Assembly: GCA_002104905.1 (NCBI GenBank)
Contig: MCFE01000056.1
Location: forward strand, 62,001-126,000
From: Basidiobolus meristosporus CBS 931.73
Taxonomy: Eukaryota > Basidiobolomycota > Basidiobolomycetes > Basidiobolales > Basidiobolaceae
Direction: 5' to 3'
DNA: 64,000 nt
The notes beneath the pieces are model-generated. The model made no database searches, was not told the origin of the DNA, and saw nothing but the letters and a program-made list of their open reading frames with translations. Of this stretch, positions 45,402 through 56,240 are shown piece by piece (position 1 is the first letter of the stretch; each line of letters begins with the position of its first letter). The position numbers and the translations under genes are program-made.

Positions 45402-47922
45402 ATGCCATCAAAAAATAATGCAAAGTTGTCTGCTTCCCAATCAAACTGCACCACTGTCAGCAGCAGAAGAAGGGTTGGAAAACAGCTTGCTTTGACATTC
45501 GGTGCAACATGCAGGGTTACTACCAAAAAAGACCCTGTGGACAGTGTGACAACTGAAGGTAATAATGCAGACTTCTCAGGCTCTTAATCAAGTAGGGCAA
45601 TTGGGAATCTCTGCAGAGCTGCTGTGGTGGTGTAGAGTTACTCCTAGGAGAAGCTACTCAACTCAAGGTGTGTGAGGTGTCTGATTGGTACAATAATCTC
45701 TGGATCTAGACAGCTGGTGTCTTTGTCAATATGCAACTATGGTAAAAGCTCCTGCCTCTATAGCTTCCTAGGTGCTCCAAGTATCTCCAAAGGCATCTGT
45801 GAGTCCTGTGCCCTACCCTGAAATGCTCCTTAATGAGAGGTATGAGGTGTAATTGTTGAAGGTAGGTGCAGTGATCAACTGCTAATCCATGAGGGAGAAG
45901 AGCTACTGATAGAAAGGATGATTTACTAATGAGGGATTGACTTTCCTTTGATACTTTTCCAGATTGCCAAGTGATCACTAATGACAACATTCTAGAAGAC
46001 TCCAGGCATAAGCGGAATTCTGGATGGCATCTCTATGAGCTAAAAATACTGCAAGAAGGACCTGGAAGGTTCTAAAAGGCACAGCACATCCAAACAATCA
46101 GGGAGCAGTAGTCTGAAACCTGTGTAACATAGAGATACCATATATGGTATTGAAATAGTAGGGATGGTAACACAGTCTTAGGTCATGTGTCACAAGTACC
46201 GATGCAGTACTTGCCTAATGTAGATACATATATTGATCACAAAGCTGAATAACATCTGGGATAACTAATGCTAATAACTAATTGGGGTAAACTTCATACG
46301 GGGATAATATTAACAATATGGGCAAAGTAGAATGGGACTATACTGATAAGATAAAATATGGATAAGTGCATCCTAATAGCCATGTGGATAAACTTGTCTG
46401 TGGGAGGTATGTTTACCTGCCACACCACAAGCTGACCATAATGCTGAGGCATATGTGAGTGTAGCAAAAGCAGCACCTTCAGTTGAAGACCAGCAAGTGG
46501 TCATCATAACATCATCACCACCCTTATTAGCCAGTATGCTGTCAGCTCATACAAAAGCATTAATGAAGCAATTAGGCAAAGTGGCTAATAGGATAGATGC
46601 AATGACCCAGAAAAATCAGGGAATATTCCAGAAACAGGATGAGTGGATGAAAGGTGTAGAGCAATCAATATCTCATGTACAGAACGCAATATCTTTGCTG
46701 CAAAGGAGAAACACAAGTAGTTTAATGTCACAGCCAGGAACTGAGCCACCTACTAATGTAACAACAGAGGAACACTATACAGTCTCTGAAGTGCAACAAC
46801 AGTGCCCAAAGATAAAGCCCACAAAAATGTCTATTGCAACATGGGAGGGAAAGACTGTGGTGTTTAAACTCAACCCTAAAATCAAAAGATATTGCAGATC
46901 CATGAAGCCATTGAGTGCAATGATGCAGAATTGGCTATTATTCAAGAGGCTGTTAGAAGTTTAGTATGCCAACACCTTAAAGTGGGCCTACCATGGGACC
47001 ATCAGGAACTCATGGCCAAAAGAATATCTCAAATATAGCAGAAACTATCCAAGGGAGAAGAACAAGGGTGCAATGACCAATAACCAGTGGCTTCCTCAAG
47101 AGCCCATTACAAGCAGGGCTGAGAGGTCCAGATAAGCATCAAAAAGATATCAGGTAGCTGGAAGAGTGCCAATAATGACCAAGTAGGCAGACACAGATGC
47201 ACCATCACAGCACTTATCAAGGGAAAAGTGTAGCTCCACTTAGGAAGCACTCAGTCAAAGAAGCAGTGAAGGACCTAGCAGTGATAAACAGGCAGCTATC
47301 TCAGGAGCCTGTTACAGCATTTTCAATCTAAAAAGCACTCAGACAAAGAAGTAGTGAAAGACTTGGCAGTGATAAAGGAAAAGGTAAAGTGAAAAAAGTC
47401 TACCCAAGCCAGAGTCAGGGAAGTGCAAGAAAAAAGCAGCAGTTGTTGCTAATAAATGCCATAAGCCTGGCACAGACTGAATCCCATCATAACCAAGAAG
47501 GATTACAAACAAGAAAACAGCTGTTTCACCAGAGCTGAAAGTGCAGCCAGTTAAGCTATACTCTTGTGAGGTATATGAGTTTGCAGAGAAAGGCAATATG
47601 TCTACCACAGCCTCCTTGTCCTCCATTGTTGACAGAGTGGAGATCCCACCAACTAACAAGTTAGCAGTGTCAAATATGCAAAAGGTTGTGACAATGACTT
47701 CAATGGAGTTTTGTAATATTTATAGGCACACCAACAGGTTGCAGCATTTTGTCTAGAGCAGTGCTCAAGAAAGTTCACTTGAATATTGCAAGAATTTACT
47801 GCAAAAACTGGCAAATGAGGTTCTAGACCTTGCAGTGTTTACTGAAGACCAGGATGTATAGAAACCAGTGAATCAGCAGTGGCATAGACCTGTAGGGTTT
47901 CCGCCAAAGTCATGTAAACAGA
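45402..47922 (+). pseudogene. ORF2 of copy C (unknown accessory protein), decayed
   Basis: Starts MPSKNNAKLSASQSNC. After the inserted block at 45623-46428 it continues with VAKAAPSVEDQQVVIITS, MLSAHTKALMKQLGKVANRI, QEEWMK-type coiled coil, IATWEGKTVVF, the core GLPWDHQELMAK and the tail LANEVLDLAVFTEDQDV and GFPPKS. Same order as copy B. It contains stops, frame changes and a deletion in the core near 47.0 kb. Confidence 0.65.
45623..46428. mobile_element. Anonymous 806-bp insertion in ORF2 of copy C
   Basis: Comparison with copy B (GCAGAGCTGCAAGCTGACC uninterrupted) defines exact edges: the insert begins TGTGGTGGTGTAG and ends CTGCCACACCAC, giving imperfect terminal inverted repeats TGTGGTG. 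No clear target duplication and no coding frame. It could be a solo LTR (TG...CA) or a small TIR element. Confidence 0.6.
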
Positions 47923-48459
47923 ATGTCACAGTCAAAACACTTATTGAGTGGTGGATTTTAATAGAGTTACTTGTTGAGTGTGGGGTTGGACTTAATGTTA
48001 GTGTGGGGTATAGGGACTTGCATATGTCAATATAACTGGCAATTGAGGCCCAACTGAAGTTTTAAAGGAAATATATCAGTTTGTATGCATGAAAAGTAGG
48101 AGAAACAGATGAGTAAGGTAGTGAGGAGTGTAAAAAAGAGGCAATAACCAATCAATTCACACAAACATAAGAGGTGATAGAGTAACTGGACTAGAAAGTG
48201 AGAAAATTGGCAGAAAACCAATCAAAAGCCACTTTGATATTTCTGTGATGTAAGATTTTGACTAAGGTTTTTATGAAATCTTGGGTGCAATTATTTTTTG
48301 ACAGTATTTGCATAGTGTCCCAATGGGATCAATACCTCTTAGTCATGGAACTCAGAATTTGTGATAGCCTTTTGACAGGATCATCACAACAACATTTCAT
48401 AGGGTTGCCTTGACACCTGATGGATTCTGATTAGACAAGTACTCTACCAGCAAACCCTG

Positions 48460-48828
48460 TGCTATGATCTGCTGCCTGAATATTTAAGTTAGATCAGTTT
48501 TTAGTCAAATCAATCAGTTATATGTTTAGCTTATCAATATATCAGTATTATCTATCAAATCAGAAGTATTAGTCAGCAAATGAATCAGGCAATCCTTATC
48601 AGACAGAAATAGATATATTAAGTAGGATCTTATTGGGTGATGATGATGCAATCAAACGGGTCATCAGCCACAGCCTATATTACAAGATATAATTAGTCAG
48701 CAATTGATCTGGCAAAATGTATATAAGAAGCTGCTGGAATCTCAATAAAAGTTAGTTCAGGTTTTAGCAAACACAATACTAGCTAAACTCCGTAATCCTC
48801 TACAACTCTTATACCAAGACTTGTAACA
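48460..48828 (+). repeat. Gypsy LTR (family G), 369 bp
   Basis: TGCTATGATCTGCTGCC ... CTTGTAACA. Related copies at 50004-50372 (inverted), 55067-55331 (inverted, truncated) and 62602-62966. Confidence 0.8.
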
Positions 48829-48865
48829 TTAGTAGCAGCAATTACCACAGCAAGCCTCCCTTAAG

Positions 48866-49960
48866 ATGTCCAAAAATCAAGAATGGAAGAATGCTATGCA
48901 ACAAATCTTGGCGCAGCAGCAACAGTTACTCCAGATCCTTGGTCAGCAGCAACAAGGAATGACTACCATGGCCCAAAGCCAGCAAAACCCTGTCAATAAC
49001 AACTTTAGTGTGAAGGTCAACCAGTACCATGGTAGAGTCAATGAAAACCTGGGAACTTGGCTCTTCCAGATTGAAGAAGCTTTCAAGGCCAAGGGAATTG
49101 CTCCAGAAAGCAGGCTACATTATGCAGCCTCTTACCTGGCAAATGCAGCTTTACAGTGGTATTACAACAAAATCAGGTCAGCCACCATGATGGGATGCTC
49201 TATAATCTCTACCTGGGATGAGCTTATGTTGGAAATCCAGGATGCCTTTGAGCCCCCACACCAACAGACACTACTAAGAAGAAAGTTCAAGACACCCAGA
49301 AAGAAAGGAATGGTCCAAGAGTACATCTATGAATATAGATGTCTACTTGGGCAAAGTGAAAGAATAGACCCTCTGGATCAGGTTGAATACTCTATTGATG
49401 GGCTGAAAGAAAGAACTTGTAAGGAAGTGACATATCAAAGACTTCAGACTATTGAAGAAGCCATCAAGATTGCCATTGACTATGACTCAGCTATGTTTGG
49501 AGTTGGGAAGCCCACAATGACTAATCAGAGAGGCTACAATCATTATGAGAGGAGACAATCAGAAGCAGTGCCAATGGAAATAGATGCTGTGCAGAGGAAT
49601 CCTACCTCAGAAGAATGTAAGAAGAATGGACTTTGCTTCAATTGCCACCAGCAGGGACATATTGCAAAGTACTGCCCTCAGAGAAGAAATGGACACCAGC
49701 CATCAAGAGCCTTTAACCATATTGAGGCTCTGGAGCATAGCAACATGGAAGATGAACTTGAAGAAGACCCAGAACTCACCTTCCATATGACAGAAAAATA
49801 CCTATCCCAGATGACCACAAACTCAGGAAAGCTATTATACCTTAATGGAGTAATCAATGGAGTACCTGCCAAGATCATGATTGACTCAGGAGCATTGCAT
49901 GAGTACATATCAGAGCAATTTGCTTTGAAATCTGGAATCAACTTCAGACTCAATGGCTGA
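48866..49960 (+). CDS. Gypsy gag-protease, truncated element
   Basis: An uninterrupted 364-codon frame 37 bp after a gypsy LTR. It opens with a Gln-rich helix (QQQQLLQILGQQQQ), then the retrotransposon gag domain (YHGRVNENLGTWLFQIEEAF, NAALQWYYNKIR), a CCHC knuckle CFNCHQQGHIAKYC near residue 257, and the start of an aspartic protease (KIMIDSGALHEYIS, D about 340). Pol is absent: the frame ends at 49960 and an inverted LTR follows within 45 bp. The open frame in an otherwise decayed block suggests a younger age than the tnp2 elements. It cannot transpose alone. Confidence 0.85.
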   Translation: MSKNQEWKNAMQQILAQQQQLLQILGQQQQGMTTMAQSQQNPVNNNFSVKVNQYHGRVNENLGTWLFQIEEAFKAKGIAPESRLHYAASYLANAALQWYYNKIRSATMMGCSIISTWDELMLEIQDAFEPPHQQTLLRRKFKTPRKKGMVQEYIYEYRCLLGQSERIDPLDQVEYSIDGLKERTCKEVTYQRLQTIEEAIKIAIDYDSAMFGVGKPTMTNQRGYNHYERRQSEAVPMEIDAVQRNPTSEECKKNGLCFNCHQQGHIAKYCPQRRNGHQPSRAFNHIEALEHSNMEDELEEDPELTFHMTEKYLSQMTTNSGKLLYLNGVINGVPAKIMIDSGALHEYISEQFALKSGINFRLNG

Positions 49961-50003
49961 TGGGAACTCTCACATAATCAACCGTTTTACTCAGCCAGTA
50001 AGG

Positions 50004-50372
50004 TGTTACAAGTCTTGGTATAAGAGTTGTAGAGGAATAGGGAGTTTAGCTAGTATTGTATTTACTAAAACTTGAACTGATCTTTATTGAGGTTCCAGCA
50101 GCTCCTTATATACATTTTGCCAGATTAATTGCTGACTAATTGTATTTCCTAATGTAGGTTGTGGCTGATGACTCATTTGATTGCATCATCATCACCCAAT
50201 AAGATCCTACTTAATATATCTATTTCTGTCCGATAAGGATCTGCTGATTCATTTGCTGACTAAAGCTACTGATTTCATAGATAATACTGATATACTGATA
50301 AGCTAAACATATGACTAACTGATTTTACTAAAAACTGCTCTGACTTAGACATTTAAGTGGCAGTTCATAAAA
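50004..50372 (-). repeat. Gypsy LTR (family G), inverted
   Basis: TGTTACAAGTCTTGG ... GGCAGTTCATAA is the reverse complement of the family G LTR and again 369 bp. It faces the gag fragment at 48.9-50.0 kb. Confidence 0.8.
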
Positions 50373-50810
50373 ATTGGTTCAAGGGGAGGTAGAGAAAGTA
50401 AACCCACTTGGTGAACTGGTACAGTAGCATTATACACAACTAGCTGTAGACTGCTGTACTGCCAAAATAATGCTGGTGGTGGTTTACAAAGAGGCCATCA
50501 GAACACCATGAAGTTTTTTACCATGTAGGGCAAATAGGTGTATTGGCCAGCTAGGTCTGCATAAACAAATATGGAATGTATTAAGACTATTGGAATATTA
50601 TGCAGTTCTTATCAAAAGACTGCTAAAACACCGTCAAGTTCTGTACTTTATTTGGCAGTAAACTCAGCAAAATGCTGCTACAATTCCATCATACAGTAGT
50701 GTAGAGGGTCAATAATTACAAGCTGTTGGCATTTTGGTGGACTCCTAATGGGATCCTGATGGCTGATCTGGATTGGATTCACCTGCAGGACCAAGTTACT
50801 TTTCATAGGG
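50373..50810 (-). repeat. Tnp2-element end module, inverted (probable right end of element A/D)
   Basis: Reverse complement of the end modules at 26.5-26.93 and 37.17-37.6 kb (shared CAGATCAGCCATCAGGATCC). It finishes with TTTTCATAGGG at 50810, the same terminus as the other copies. Orientation fits the transposase-side end of element A/D. Confidence 0.7.
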
Positions 50811-51760
50811 AGTTCTGAAGTGTTTTGATTGTTCTAGTCATCACCAAGTGTGACAATGCAAATACAGCTATACTGGAGTGTGGTGACTAGGTACTATTGA
50901 GGCTAGATGTCTAGTGCAGCTTATTTGAGCAAATGTGGTCACTCCTATTCAAAGTTTTGTTTGATCTAAGTCAATGCCAATCTCAATTTTATCACTAGCA
51001 AATAGCCAACGCTTCTGGATTAACAATGTTCTGGAGGTTTCATGCTCAAACACACTTTAGCATCACCTGTAAGGAGGTCCAGAACTACTCTACAAAAGAA
51101 ATTTTCATGCAACATCAGCCAAAAATGAAAATGAAAAAAAAAACAATACCACTTATGTAAGCTAGGGTACTCTCTAATGAAGCCAGATCCTATGTGTGTA
51201 ATATTTAGATTCATCATACAATGCAGATATGCTTCATGCAGTCTATTGTACAATGTTCTCAAGCCAGAATTTCAGCAGAGCTTTGAGACTTGAATATAAT
51301 CTGTCAGATACTATATTTTATATTGCTTCAGATAATCCAATGCAGAGGTCTGGAAGTCTACTGAATATGGAGCTGAAAGAAAATGGTGCAAGAATCCATC
51401 AAACGGTTTTTATAGATTCAATATACCCAGAAGATCAGAGAGCCTTGCAAATCAAGCCCAAGGCTGAAAATAACTACCAGAAGAATAATGAGAATCAAAG
51501 CCCTTTTTGCAGTGCATTTTACTTTTGGAAAAGTGTTGATATCTGTTCTACAAGCATTTACTAAAGAAATAAAGGCAGCTATATTAGTCCAAATTGGTGG
51601 AAGTACCCCAAGAATAGCTACCAATCAATCTATAGTCTTGTCTGATATCAAGCTGAGTGAATCAAGAAGCAAATATGCTTTGAATCTATTGTTAGCAAAG
51701 TAATCAGTCCAAAGACATATTACTACTGCAGTAAGACACAACAAGCCTATACAGATAAAT
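50811..51760. other. Unassigned 0.95-kb segment with overlapping small frames
   Basis: No similarity to the other repeats here. Two overlapping plus-strand frames, 51229-51564 (LRLEYNLSDTIFYIASDN ...) and 51488-51703 (FGKVLISVLQAFTKEIKAAI, TNQSIVLSDIKLSESRSKYA), look protein-like in composition but match no family I know. They could be a fragment of a captured host gene or of an unrecognised transposon. Confidence 0.4.
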
Positions 51761-52709
51761 AAGTAAGTGAAGTTCAAATTGCCACATATTATCAAACATC
51801 AGACTTGTTCTGCTGGATAGTGCCACATTGAGATATGAGTGCCAAATGATGCCATAGTGTGCCAGGGAGGCCAAGTGAGCCTATACTTGGCCACAGAATG
51901 TGAAACATAGCTCTGCAACTTCATGCAAAGCTGCCCCAGTGTTTCACCCATTGTGTAGGAGAAAATCCATTTTTTGACCTTTTTTTTAGGTCAATGTTGT
52001 GTAGGATGTGTAAGAGTACAAAAGGATTGAAGATATGCATCTGGTACTCCTTACCTATGGCACTCTGAATTTAGCACCTATGGCTTTTAACTTGTCACAA
52101 AAATGCATGGCACTATTTTGGTCCACTGGTACTATCTGGCACTCATATTTAATTATTAGCCCTAAAGTAAAATCTATATAATGCACTTATAGTGCCAGAT
52201 AGTACTAGTGGGCCAAGATAGTGCCATGCATTTTTCTAACATGTCACAAGCCACAGGAGCTAGATTCAGAGTGCCATGGGTATTGAGTACCTGATGCATG
52301 TCTTCAGCTCTTCTATGCTCTTACACATCCTGTGCAACATTGATCCACAAAAAAAAAGGTCAAAAAATGGGTTTTCTCCTGCATCATAGGTGAAACATAG
52401 GGGCTGCTTTGCATGAAGATGCAGAGCTATGTTTTACACTCTGTGGCCAAGTACAGGTTCACTTGGCCTCTCTGGCACACTATGGTATCATTTGGCACTA
52501 TCCAACAGAACAAGTCTATTATGTACTAACCCTGAAACTGTTACAGAATGCTCCTGAATGTTACAAAACCTTCCTTGCTCAGTGATACAGCTGAATTACT
52601 TCTACAAAGGTGAAAATACTAATCCTGTAAGTGAGTAAACAACAGTTCAGCTATTATCACTATATCTGGATAAGTTCCTTATGTCCAAATCACTTCTTAA
52701 CTTGCAACA
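51761..52709 (+). repeat. Copia family C1 LTR, old copy, split by palindrome P2
   Basis: The part left of P2 (about 51765-51797) and the part right of it (52521-52709, TATGTACTAACCCTG ... CTTGCAACA) match the young C1 LTR at 56470. The first 150 bp of the LTR cannot be recognised. Confidence 0.6.
51801..52517. mobile_element. Palindromic foldback element P2 (717 bp)
   Basis: Same element as P1: termini AGACTTGTTC ... CAAGTCT, arms of about 340 bp in inverted orientation. Flanked by ATC (51798-51800) and ATT (52518-52520), a 3-bp duplication with one change. Removing it restores the C1 LTR sequence AAACATTATGTAC. Confidence 0.85.
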
Positions 52710-52741
52710 GGTTATAAGTCCTGATTGCCTTACCTATTCTA

Positions 52742-53383
52742 ATGATGACTTCTACCAGCAAACAGAACAATAAAAACATTTTCCCTGTAAAGGAGAGGTT
52801 TGATGGGAAGAACTACAGACTTTGGAGAATCAAGATGTCAATCCACCTTGAGGAAAGAAAGCTTTGGATTATAGTAACAGGAAAAGAAGTTGAGCCCAAA
52901 GGAACAGAAGAAGATATGGGGAAGTTTCCAGAGAAGGAGGGAAAGGCCTTTGATGCTATATGTATCACTATGCAAGATTCATTCATTGGACAAATCCATG
53001 TTCCAAATACTGCCAAAGCAATACAGAAATCCTTAAAGAAGATCTTTAGAGCAAAGTCAGTAACAAGTCAGCTTTATTTAAAACAAAAGTTCTCCAACAT
53101 GAGGAAGACAACAGATGATGACATGCTACTACTCATTACCAGAATGGAGACACTTGCAGAAGAACCTTACAGTATTAATTCCGGTGTAGATGATGAAGAA
53201 AAGACACTCTGTCTGCTTTGCAGCCTACCAGATGAGTATGAGCCACTCATACTTTCTTTTGAAAGCAGAGAAGACAGTTTGACTTTAGACTATGTCATAG
53301 GAAGACCTCTCCATGAAGAACTCCGGTGTTATGATCAAGCAGAGAAAATTGAGGACAGTGCCTATTCAGCTCAGAAAGGCTGA
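52742..53383 (+). pseudogene. Copia C1 gag, old copy
   Basis: 213 codons open, MMTSTSKQNNKNIFPVKERF to SAQKG, homologous to the young element's gag. It reads through codon 115 as CAA, where the young element has TGA. The zinc knuckle (CNYCKKQGYWARECK) lies past a frameshift at 53.4 kb. Confidence 0.8.
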
Positions 53384-55066
53384 CAGAAAAGAAGGGAAAG
53401 CAACAAAACCAAAGAAAATCTGGTTGCTGTAACTACTGTAAGAAGCAAGGATACTGGGCAAGAGAATGCAAGGAGATACAAGCAGACAAAAACAGAAACT
53501 GGAGCAGGCAAACTATATAACTACTGATGTACAGTGATTTGTAACTGTACAAGAGAGTGCAAATAACTAAAGTAATGAATGGTGTAGTGGCTCTAAAGTG
53601 CTGCAGCATATTTGTGGCATGGCAGAGTGGTTCAGCAACTTAAAGACTATTCCCATGAGAAGAGGCTTATCTAGGATGCAGCTCTGTAATGTGAAGCTAC
53701 CCCCAGTGGGTCAATACTACTAAATATAAGTGCAGATATCCCAGGGACACAGCCGCAAAACTGACTGATGTACTCTATGTACCTGGAATAGCTAAGAACC
53801 TACTCTCAGTCATTGAAGCAACTGCTCAGGGACTGAAGTTTGTTTTTACTAAGCTGAACTGATCAATACTGAAAGAAAATGGACAGAAATTAGCATCAGG
53901 AATCAGGGATCACAATATATACAAGCTACAATGCAAGATTATTGTACCTAGTATGACAACAGTGCTGAAACTAATGCAACAAACTAGGAGATATGGCATA
54001 GGAGGCTAGGACACATTGGAGAGCAGAAATTGAGCCAATTGGTAAAAATTGAGCTTGTTTTAGGCCTAAACTACTCAACCCCAATCAAATTGAGTGTCTG
54101 TAAGGGATGTTCATATGGCAAACAAGCAGGGCAACGTTGCAGAAGCTTGGCAGGCGTAAACACCACCAAAGTTTTGGCTATTGCATATGCAGATATCTGT
54201 GGGCCCATGAGAGCACTGTCCTTTGGAGCCAAGGGATACTTTGTGATGTTTATTGATGACAAGACAAGATATACCTAGGTACACTTCCTCCAAAACAAAG
54301 GATTAGGCTTAAGAGATGTTCAAACACTTCAAGAACATAGCAGAAGCACAAATTGGGCAGTAATGCAATATACTTTGAAGTGACAATGGAGGGGAATACT
54401 GCTCAAAGGAGTTTGCACAATACTGCTGATCTACTGGTATACTTCAACAGACCACTGTTCCACATACTCCACAGCAGAATTGACTAGCAGAATGTGAAAA
54501 TAGAAAAATAGTGGAGATGGGAAGATCCATGCTACATGATAAGGGATTGGACCTCAGGTTTTGGGCTGAACCTGTTGCTACTGCAGTATACATCAAGAAA
54601 AGATGCCCAACAACAGCACTACATGATTTCACACTCTTTGAAGCATATATAGGCAAAAAACCTGAACACCAGCACCTTAGGATCTTTGGCAGTGGTGTCT
54701 TTTATCACATACCTGACAAAAAATGCTCAAAGCTGAAACCAAAGAGTAGAAATGGGATCTATCTGGGGTATTGTGATGATACTAAGGGGTAAAGAGTGTA
54801 TGATGATGGAGTTTAGAAGCCAATCAAGAGCAGGGACATTGTATTTGAGGAGACTTCAGATGAGTGAGCCACAGAAATAATTGGCCAGCTACCAGATGAT
54901 GCAATAAACAATAATGAAGATATGCACAAAATTCAGCCAGATATGGAAGATAATTCTACCAGTTCCAGATCAGTACAGATTATCCCAGTTAGGAAATCTA
55001 CCGGAATTAGAAATGCCCCTGGATCCTGATGGCAGACATCCAATGATTCTGAAGAAGCTTTTCTTG
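53384..55066 (+). pseudogene. Copia C1 protease-integrase remnant, old copy
   Basis: Readable pieces: KLTDVLYVPGIAKNLLSV-type protease flank (53.76 kb), RRLGHIGEQKLSQLVKIELV (54.0), VCKGCSYGKQAGQRC (54.1), ADICGPMRALSFGAKGY (54.2), MGRSMLHDKGLDLRFWAEPV (54.52), HLRIFGSGVFYHIPDKK (54.68). Many stops. It is cut at about 55066 by an inverted gypsy LTR, so RT and RNase H are missing. Confidence 0.8.
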
Positions 55067-56240
55067 CCATATTTACATTTTCCCAGATCAATTGCTTACT
55101 AATTGTATTTCCTGATGTAGGCTGTGGCTGATTACTCATTTGATTGCATTATCAACACCCAATAAGATCCTACTTGTATATTACTCTTGTCTGATAAGGA
55201 TCTGCAGATTAACCTGCTGACTAATGCTGCTGATTTGATAGATAATACCAATTTACTGATAAGCTAAGCATATAGCTAATTGATTTGATTAAACTGATCT
55301 AACTTAAAAATTCAAATGGCATATCATAGCATTCTCCCCTACTAAAGTTTCAAGGGTTCACTTGAATCTCTTTTCTTATGATACCAATATCTTGATGGTT
55401 CAATATTGTTGACAAGTCTTGCAAGCTTGAGTCTGTCTCTATGAACTAAATCTTCCTGGATATCCCCTTGTTTGTCCACCAGTTGGTAAACTGCAAATGG
55501 ACAATCTCTGATGATCTTGAATGGTCCTGTCCATTGTGGCTCAAACTTCTTCCAAGTATTGCTTACTTCAGCAATACAAAGTTTCCAACTGTCAATGATT
55601 CTGGTGATATAGTCTTATCAAACCTCTGCTTCATCTTTTCTGCACTTTGAGATACTTTTGTCTGTGCCTTTTGACTTCTTTGTTCATGCTGCTGGTGTCT
55701 ACTTGGCTGGTTGAGTTCATCTTCTAAGGTGTCTGTATGCTTTGGTTGTGTGAGATCTCCTGGAATTCTTAGTTCACATCCATACACTAAGTGAAATGGC
55801 AACTTTTTCAGCATTTTCCTAATAATCTATTATACTGTTCAGTGTCTCCATTAGTTCTGGGGTGATATGCCAAGGTTTTCAAGTGTCTGATTTGCTGCAT
55901 TTCCAGGTAAGCTTCCAACAACGTTTCCTTAATTCTCTGTGATTGACCTTGGTTGATTTGGCATTTGGGCATGTTTTCACTAGCTTTGCAATGCCTTGTC
56001 TCATTCTGGGCCACCATGCTCTGGCTTTCACAAGGCTAGAGGTTCCTTCAATTCCAAGATGTCCATATACATTGTGTAGCTAATGTTTTAAATCCTGGCA
56101 AGCAACATGAGGGCAATAGGCAATAGGGCTTCCATCAACGATTTGTCAGAGTGATTCATCCTGCGCCACAAATTTGCTGGCTTCATCCTGGATTATCTTC
56201 TTGATATCTTCATACACCTCATCAGGAATGGGTTGGTCCC
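55067..56240 (-). mobile_element. Gypsy element 3' fragment (integrase and LTR), minus strand
   Basis: LTR piece 55067-55331 (truncated) preceded on the minus strand by the purine tract AGTAGGGGAGAA. The integrase C-terminal part is readable: LKTLAYHPRTNGDTEQYNRL (55.85 kb), LPFHLVYGCELRIPGDLTQP (55.8-55.74 kb), QRFDKTISPESLTVGNFVLL (55.56-55.62 kb); the H2C2 region lies near 56.1 kb. It meets a plus-strand gypsy fragment head-to-head at about 56240. Confidence 0.8.

Larger units (their letters stand above)
37167..48404. mobile_element. Tnp2/Plavaka-like DNA transposon copy C, longest copy, with nested insertions
   Basis: Inserted in the A/D transposase with a 3-bp target duplication TTG (37164-37166 and 48405-48407); joining the flanks restores the homologous sequence (...ACTTTGCCTTGACACC). 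The right end is TTTCATAGGG and the left end is degenerate. Removing the inverted copia (37628-42477) and an 806-bp insert leaves about 5.6 kb. It carries the left-end module, the transposase (minus, 42.5-45.18 kb), a 222-bp divergent spacer and ORF2 (plus, 45.4-47.9 kb). Confidence 0.78.
24073..50810. mobile_element. Outermost tnp2/Plavaka-like DNA transposon A/D, split by nested insertions
   Basis: The left terminus CCCTATGGGAAAT at 24073 matches the reverse complement of the right ends of copies B and C. The right terminus TTTTCATAGGG ends at 50810. Between them lie, in order, ORF2 (minus, 24.5-26.28 kb), the divergent spacer up to 26493, copy B, the transposase N-terminal part (36.23-37.17 kb, plus), copy C, a transposase scrap (48405-48459), gypsy DNA and the terminal module (50.37-50.81 kb). 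The pieces fit one element by homology with B and C. No matching duplication is seen at its outer flanks. Assigning the right terminus to the same element is inference. Confidence 0.65.

Noticed and set aside
24073-50810. CRISPR array or other spaced short direct repeats
   Set aside because: The recurring sequences are LTRs, palindrome arms and transposon ends; no regularly spaced short repeats occur anywhere in the window.
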